This document shows, one piece after another, positions 20,101-24,508 of a stretch of 24,508 nt of DNA. The notes below the pieces were generated by a model. The model was not told where the DNA came from. It made no database searches and saw only the letters and a list, made by a program, of their open reading frames with translations. The stretch's first letter is position 1. Each line of letters starts with the position of its first letter. The stretch is from Alectoria sarmentosa (taxonomy: Eukaryota; Ascomycota; Lecanoromycetes; Lecanorales; Parmeliaceae), in contig WOGZ01000424.1 of assembly GCA_009733775.1 (NCBI GenBank), forward strand, positions 1 through 24,508, written 5' to 3'. The translations under genes and the position numbers were made by a program.

Positions 20101-21270
20101 AGAAAACGAATCGTAGATGTGTCAAATGTTTTTTTAATGATATAAAAAAGATCACGATATTATTCATATACGCTCGATAAAAATGACGATATGAGCGTAA
20201 TATTTTATTTATTATTTTTTATATATACGCAGAAGAGTTACGATAATTCATAATTAACATTTTAAAAGATTTTTAATTATAATATAACGACACGATGAGA
20301 TGATGTTGATGTGTTAAATTTATTTATTATTGATAAAAAAAAATTAATAGCGTTAATCGTGAATATAAACTTAATATTCTTTATCGCAATAAGAATATTC
20401 GCTTGCGAGGATATGAAATAAGCGTTTAACATTATAATTTTGTTTAATGCTCAAATATTTATTATCACACGATCTTTATAATCTTTTGAAATTGTTTTTC
20501 AAATCATAAAGCATAAAAAAGAAAAGAGTGTTATCGTAACAATTCATTTCATTCGATCTTAATTATATAACTTATCGAATTTCTTATTTATAATATTTCT
20601 ATTCTTTTGATCAAGCGAATAAACACGTACTTGATTTAATTTATAAAGTTTTCATTAATTATCAAATAACGAAATATTCATTTACTTTGATATAAGTATA
20701 TTTTTAACACTTTTTATATCTTATCATAAAAAAAGAAATTCGTTTATCATAATAAATATCGAGGATTTTATTTCAAATGTATCATATAGCGTAATTTTTA
20801 TAATATACATTTCTTTTTTAATAATAGGGATTATAGCGGCAATAAATGTTATCGTTGCAATTATAAACTTATATAAACCCGATTTAATTTAATTAAATGA
20901 GCGCTTTGATGTTTTCGTGATAAAATTATGTTTAAAAGAATTTATAACATAACATCTCATTATTTTATAATCGATAATCATTCTTAATTTAATTTTGCGT
21001 AATAAATTTATAATATAATTAATATCATTTTTGATAAAGACTTTTGATATGTTATGATTAATGATGTGAACATAAATTGATAAAGTGTCGAGCTTTTATA
21101 ATTTGAAAAGAAAATCGTGATCATTTGATAATTTGAAAAATCGATTTTTAAGATCGATGACAAAAATTATAATATTGAAATGTGAAAAAATCGTTAACTT
21201 TTTTTGATTGTTATTAAAAATCATAATTTGAATTGAAAAACGTTAATTAATAAAAGTAAAAAGAATTTGA
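20050..21270 (-). pseudogene. Gypsy A reverse transcriptase relic, YxDD changed to YMNN
   Basis: The minus strand at about 20,110-20,210 gives NKILRSYRHFYRAYMNNIVI, then FFISLKKHLTHLRFVF. It matches the Gypsy RT stretch with N-x-x-L...Y-x-D-D-I-V-I-F-S followed by L-x-E-H-L-x-H-L-x-x-V-F. Both catalytic aspartates are Asn (codons 20159-20164), each needing one G>A, so the enzyme is dead. The fingers and palm should lie between here and the protease at about 21,280 but are too eroded to mark. Confidence 0.9.
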
Positions 21271-21279
21271 ATATTTTTG

Positions 21280-21599
21280 CATAATTTAATAATTATGACA
21301 TTTTTTTTTATATCAAAAATCATATTTTTTGATTTCATAATATTAATGTTAATAAATGTTTTAATAACAAAATTATCGATGATATAAAATTTTCTTTTTA
21401 TTTTAATTATGTCATTTTTATTAAATAGATAAATTTATAACTTAATATATTCATTAATATCATACATATTAACGTCAATGCTTTTCATAATCATAAATGT
21501 TAACATCTTTTTGATAACGATGCCTAAAAAGATTTCAAAAAGAAACTTTTTGTTGATAAAATTTATGATACATTTCGTATTGAAGCAAAATTTATAACC
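21280..21599 (-). pseudogene. Gypsy A retropepsin relic, DTG changed to NTK
   Basis: This continues in the frame of the zinc-finger piece after one TAA. The minus strand gives YKFCFNTKCIINFINKKFL, then GIVIKKMLTF, DINEYIKL, stop, IYLFNKNDIIKIKRKFYIID and DIMKSKNMIFDIKKNVI. Gypsy proteases of this lineage have C-V-D-T-G-C-T-M-S-L-I-D, then an I-x-K-M-P-T-P segment, and later I-Y-L-P-G-K...F-H-I-V-D-N-L...L-I-G-x-D-I. The active-site Asp is Asn (21579-21581) and the following Gly is Lys. This protease would mature the Gag-Pol polyprotein. Confidence 0.9.
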
Positions 21600-21923
21600 T
21601 TATTTGACAAGAACGAACATCATCAAAACAATAACGAAGCGATGTTCTCGAAAGGCATATTCTTTTATCGTGACATTCATAACATTTAAATGCACGACTT
21701 TCGAAGTATAAAAAGTCATTGTTGTGAATGAGATAATTTCGATTAAGATAACAACCGTGATGGCAGCATTGAAATTCATGACGATGACATCCCTTATCAA
21801 AAACCTAGATTTACTATAAATGATGCGTAGGTGTTTATGAAGTTGATTATTGAATTCGAAATCAACGTTACAAAATCGATAACGATAAGATTGTGCGGGT
21901 TTTATAAGAAAATGTGCTTTCAT
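21600..21923 (-). pseudogene. Gypsy A C2H2-like zinc finger ahead of the protease
   Basis: A 107-codon open stretch begins with MKAHFLIK. Residues 13-36 read YRYRFCNVDFEF, then NNQLHKHLRIIY. This is the C-x2-C...H...H finger found upstream of the protease in a group of fungal Gypsy elements, but the first Cys (residue 15) and the last His (residue 36) are both Tyr, each by one C:G>T:A change. The rest (residues 37-107) is rich in Val, Ile, Thr and Met, looks like a RIP-shifted Ala/Thr-rich linker, and leads in frame into the protease. The finger may bind nucleic acid. That role is inferred. Confidence 0.75.
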
Positions 21924-23590
21924 AAAATCCGATTTTTGTGCTTTTTCGTCGACATAAATGTAATTATGAAATTTCGTTTTTTGTTGAAAGACATTCTTAT
22001 AAAAAGCATTTTTATAAACATCATATTCGATTTGCTCATTTATCGATAATTCGTTTTTTTAAACCTCGACATCGTGTTAATAAATTCTAATCAACGATCA
22101 CCATTAAAATTCGTTATTGTAAGACTTAAACGAATTTCTGTTATTATCGTAAATGTTTATATTTTGTTAACGAGGTTGATTTTGTTCAAGAAACTCGTTT
22201 ATATTTTCATTAATGATTTATAAAGATTAATAAACCTCAAATAATGAACGTTGTTATTCTTGAATAATTTATGATTATTACTATTACTATTATTGATTGT
22301 TATTATTATTTTGATAATTGATATTATTATAAAAAACGAAAGATTGATAAAGATTCGAGTCATCAAAGTAAGATCTTACAAATTCATTATAATTTCCAAA
22401 TTCGTTATCATCGTAAAAACGTTGAGAATTATAAAAAGAATTATTAATATATTAATTTTGTTGTTTGCTCTTTTCTTAATGATTCGAAAACGTAATTATT
22501 AAAGATTTTACTTTATAACCTTTTTCATAAATGTCAAATCAAATATTTTTTTAATGACGTAATTCCTCGAGCAAATTAAATATTGTCGATGTTTTTATAA
22601 ATTTAAAAAGATCTCTTCTTAGCTCGTTATTTATGTGCTTGTAAACAAAAAACATTTATATCACATTAATGATAACAATTTTAATATTTTTATCGTTGAA
22701 AATGATGTTGAAAATATAATCCGTAGGATTTTTTTTATTATAAGCATTTTTAATAATATAATAAATTGCTTTTAATAAAATAAATAATTTTTTTAACGAA
22801 TCACGAAATCTCGCTTTTAATGCATTATATCATTTTTTGATGTCGTTAAAATCGTTTTATAAACTTATTTTATTGATATGAATAAATTAATTCGTGTATT
22901 AATCGTTGATAATTTTTAATAAATAAGATTCGACGTTTTAATGAAACATTGTTATGTTTATGATCGTTGTTTTGATACATAATCGATTAATAAAATTGAA
23001 GACATTATAATAAATATTATGAATATTTTTAATTTTTATCGAAGCAATTTGAGAATTTGAATCAAAATAATCGATGTTTTATGCTCGAAATTATAAAGGT
23101 TTTGCTTTTGTAATAAAACGAGTTTGAGCTTATAAAGCATTTTGATTAATAATAACGATAATTTGTGTTATGATAATAATTATTTTATTTTATTATGTTT
23201 TTAAAAAGATGATAATCATAGCGAAAAGAAACATAAACGATTTAAATATATTTTATATAATTTCAGTTATGAAAATAAAAATTGCTTTTATAATGATTTT
23301 GAAATTATTTGAATTCGACGTCGTCGATTTAAAAATAATAATTGACGAAATGTGTGGGGTAGTTTTTATGAAAGGCGGTTTTTTAAAAAAACGGCGTAAT
23401 TATATAATGATCGCTTAAAAGGTACGAATTGTTATTTTAAATAAGACTCGATTAATAATTTAATCTTTTGATCAAATTTAATATAATTCGATAAGAGGAT
23501 CAAATGAGAAAAAATGAAAACGTGTTTTTTATTGTTTTATTAAGAAAGATGATGATATAATAAATTTGAAAGAATTTTTCATAAGACGGT
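21924..23590 (-). pseudogene. Gypsy A gag region (unresolved)
   Basis: By position this 1.7 kb is gag. I could not place a capsid motif, a zinc knuckle or a clear start codon. The plus-strand frames at 21831-22049, 22293-22502 and 23170-23418 are Ile/Val/Lys-rich shadows without motifs. A TTA/TTG-type microsatellite is visible at about 22,270-22,330. Confidence 0.45.
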
Positions 23591-23887
23591 TTATGATTAG
23601 TCGTGAGGTTTGATCGATGAGATTGTTTGATTGATGTTCAAAAATAAGGAAATCTAGTAATTATTAAGTTTGAATAACGATGTCACATGAAATTGACGAG
23701 GTAATCAGGTTATTAAGTTATTTGATAACGAAAAAAACTTTTTGCTACGGAAGTAACTTTTTGAGGATTGGATTGGTGCCGGTAGGCTAATGTTGTCAAA
23801 GACGGTTGGTGTCATCGAATCGATGCGTATCAAAGTTGGTGTTGAAAGACTGATGCTTTGATAAGCAAACCCGATGTTGTTATTATT
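23591..23887 (-). other. Gypsy A leader next to the 5' LTR, weakly mutated
   Basis: The 300 bp inside the 5' LTR keep far more CA, TG, CC and GG dinucleotides than the gag region beside them. Fifteen to twenty bases of the LTR-proximal end (23872-23887, GATGTTGTTATTATT) recur next to the C and D LTRs, so this leader end is a conserved feature of the family. The position suggests a primer-binding site, but no tRNA complement could be recognised. Confidence 0.55.
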
Positions 23888-24072
23888 TGCTACGAACGTG
23901 ACAATGAAACGTCTATAATCAGTGATTATGTGTAAAAAAGATGATTATTTTTAATCGATTTAGTTATTTATAATCTTGTTAAGAAGTTATAAGCTTGATA
24001 AGATACTTGCTTAACAGTCGTAACTGCTAAGCGAGATAAGTACCTCGGCAAGATAAGTGCTTACCCATAACA
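23888..24072 (-). repeat. Gypsy A 5' LTR (185 bp)
   Basis: It starts TGCTACGAAC and ends CCCATAACA and is the partner of 17042-17226. It is the 5' LTR because coding is on the minus strand. None of the A-LTR differences falls in a CpG site. Confidence 0.95.
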
Positions 24073-24077
24073 TTAAA
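24073..24077. repeat. Gypsy A target-site duplication, right copy
   Basis: TTAAA directly follows the right LTR and is identical to 17037-17041. Confidence 0.9.
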
Positions 24078-24508
24078 TGAAATCAATAAAGATTTATTAA
24101 AAAATATTTGATTTTAAATTATATAATCATAATTTTATTATAAAGCGATTGTTTATTCATTTTTTAAATTAATAAATCGTGATTTTTAATAATGATTTTA
24201 ATTATTTAATATAATAATAATAAAGAAACGTTAAATCTTTCTTATAACCTTTTTTCAATTCAATATATGACGTTAACAATAAAAATCATTAATAAATTTT
24301 TTTTATATTGATTTATCGAAGCATTACGTTTGAAAAAAAAAAACATTTAAAACATTTAAAAATATAGTTTACGTTAAAAACGCATTAATATTATTGCGAG
24401 AATATATTATATTAATTTCAACGCAAACGAATTTTATTATTTACGTTTTCTTTTTTTAAACGTATCGAATTTCTTATTTTATAAAGATTTACGAATAATA
24501 AACGATGA
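24073..24508 (+). pseudogene. Helitron Rep-helicase relic, continuation after Gypsy A
   Basis: If 17042-24077 (the element plus one TSD copy) is skipped, the frame of the left part continues. It reads KIFDFKLYNHN, then KRLFIHFLN followed by two stops and IVIF, and near the edge FFKRIEFLIL, stop, RFTNNKR. Helitrons have here a W-R-x-F-x-F-x-x-H...V-x-R-L-x-V-H-L-P-x-x-Q segment and later V-S-P...G/E-R-F-Y-L-R-x-L-L. Stops are TAA or TAG, several at positions where the family has Gln, Trp or Arg. The gene runs off the right edge, so the helicase domain is not in the window. Confidence 0.85.

Larger units (their letters stand above)
17042..24072 (-). mobile_element. Complete Gypsy element A inserted in the Helitron
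   Basis: This 7.03-kb element is bounded by two 185-bp LTRs of exactly equal length and by a perfect TTAAA duplication (17037-17041 and 24073-24077). Coding is on the minus strand: 5' LTR at 23888-24072, a leader/gag region, a C2H2 finger, protease, RT with its Y-x-D-D box at 20159-20170, and the integrase end at 17530-17990 next to the 3' LTR. RT before integrase makes it Gypsy (Ty3). The whole is inactivated, though several patches are less mutated than any part of C or the Copia. No convincing polypurine tract or primer-binding site was found beside the LTRs. Confidence 0.94.

Noticed and set aside
23872..23887. Primer-binding site for Gypsy A
   Set aside because: The sequence beside the 5' LTR is conserved between copies but I could not match it to any tRNA end or anticodon arm, so it is only noted as a conserved junction.
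1..24508. Mitochondrial genome or naturally AT-rich genome such as an apicomplexan
   Set aside because: CpG-containing words are common while CA and TG look depleted, LTR pairs differ only by transitions, and all motifs are nuclear retrotransposon or Helitron proteins. This fits RIP and not a uniform composition bias.

Overview
This window is a graveyard of fungal transposable elements. I see no intact gene and no host gene. The DNA is extremely AT-rich. Recognisable protein motifs survive only in pieces. They are separated by TAA/TAG stops, and catalytic residues are replaced in the pattern D>N, G>D/K, P>S/L, A>V/I, T>I, H>Y and C>Y. Every difference I could count between the two LTRs of each well-bounded element is a transition. 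This is the signature of repeat-induced point mutation (RIP), so the source is most likely an AT-rich, gene-free block of a filamentous ascomycete (Pezizomycotina). The species cannot be read from the sequence.

Layout, left to right. (1) Positions 1-330: unassigned flank with a 19-A run. (2) Positions 336-7505: a complete Ty1/Copia element on the minus strand, with two 125-bp LTRs, a TSD, a polypurine tract, a candidate primer-binding site, and protease, integrase, RT and RNase H relics. (3) Positions 7511-8680: the 5' end (gag start plus LTR) of a Gypsy element, D, on the minus strand, apparently cut by the Copia insertion. (4) Positions 8513-15810: a second, nearly complete Gypsy element, C, of the same family, minus strand. 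It shares the 8513-8680 LTR with D and carries a 54-bp minisatellite. (5) Positions 15811-17041 and 24073-24508: a plus-strand Helitron Rep-helicase relic, running off the right edge. (6) Positions 17042-24072: a complete Gypsy element, A, on the minus strand, with two 185-bp LTRs and a perfect TTAAA TSD. It sits inside the Helitron coding region.

The order of events can be partly read. The Helitron is oldest at the right end. Gypsy A landed inside its open reading frame, and the Helitron frame resumes correctly on the far side once the element and one TSD copy are skipped. The C/D Gypsy pair abuts the Helitron N-terminal part, and the Copia sits at the D end. RIP then inactivated everything, to different depths. 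Gypsy A keeps several less-mutated patches (about 17040-17420, 17870-18240 and 23590-24070).

No tRNA, rRNA, CRISPR array or functional operon was found. Domain limits are approximate because I translated relics by eye and did not run a profile search.
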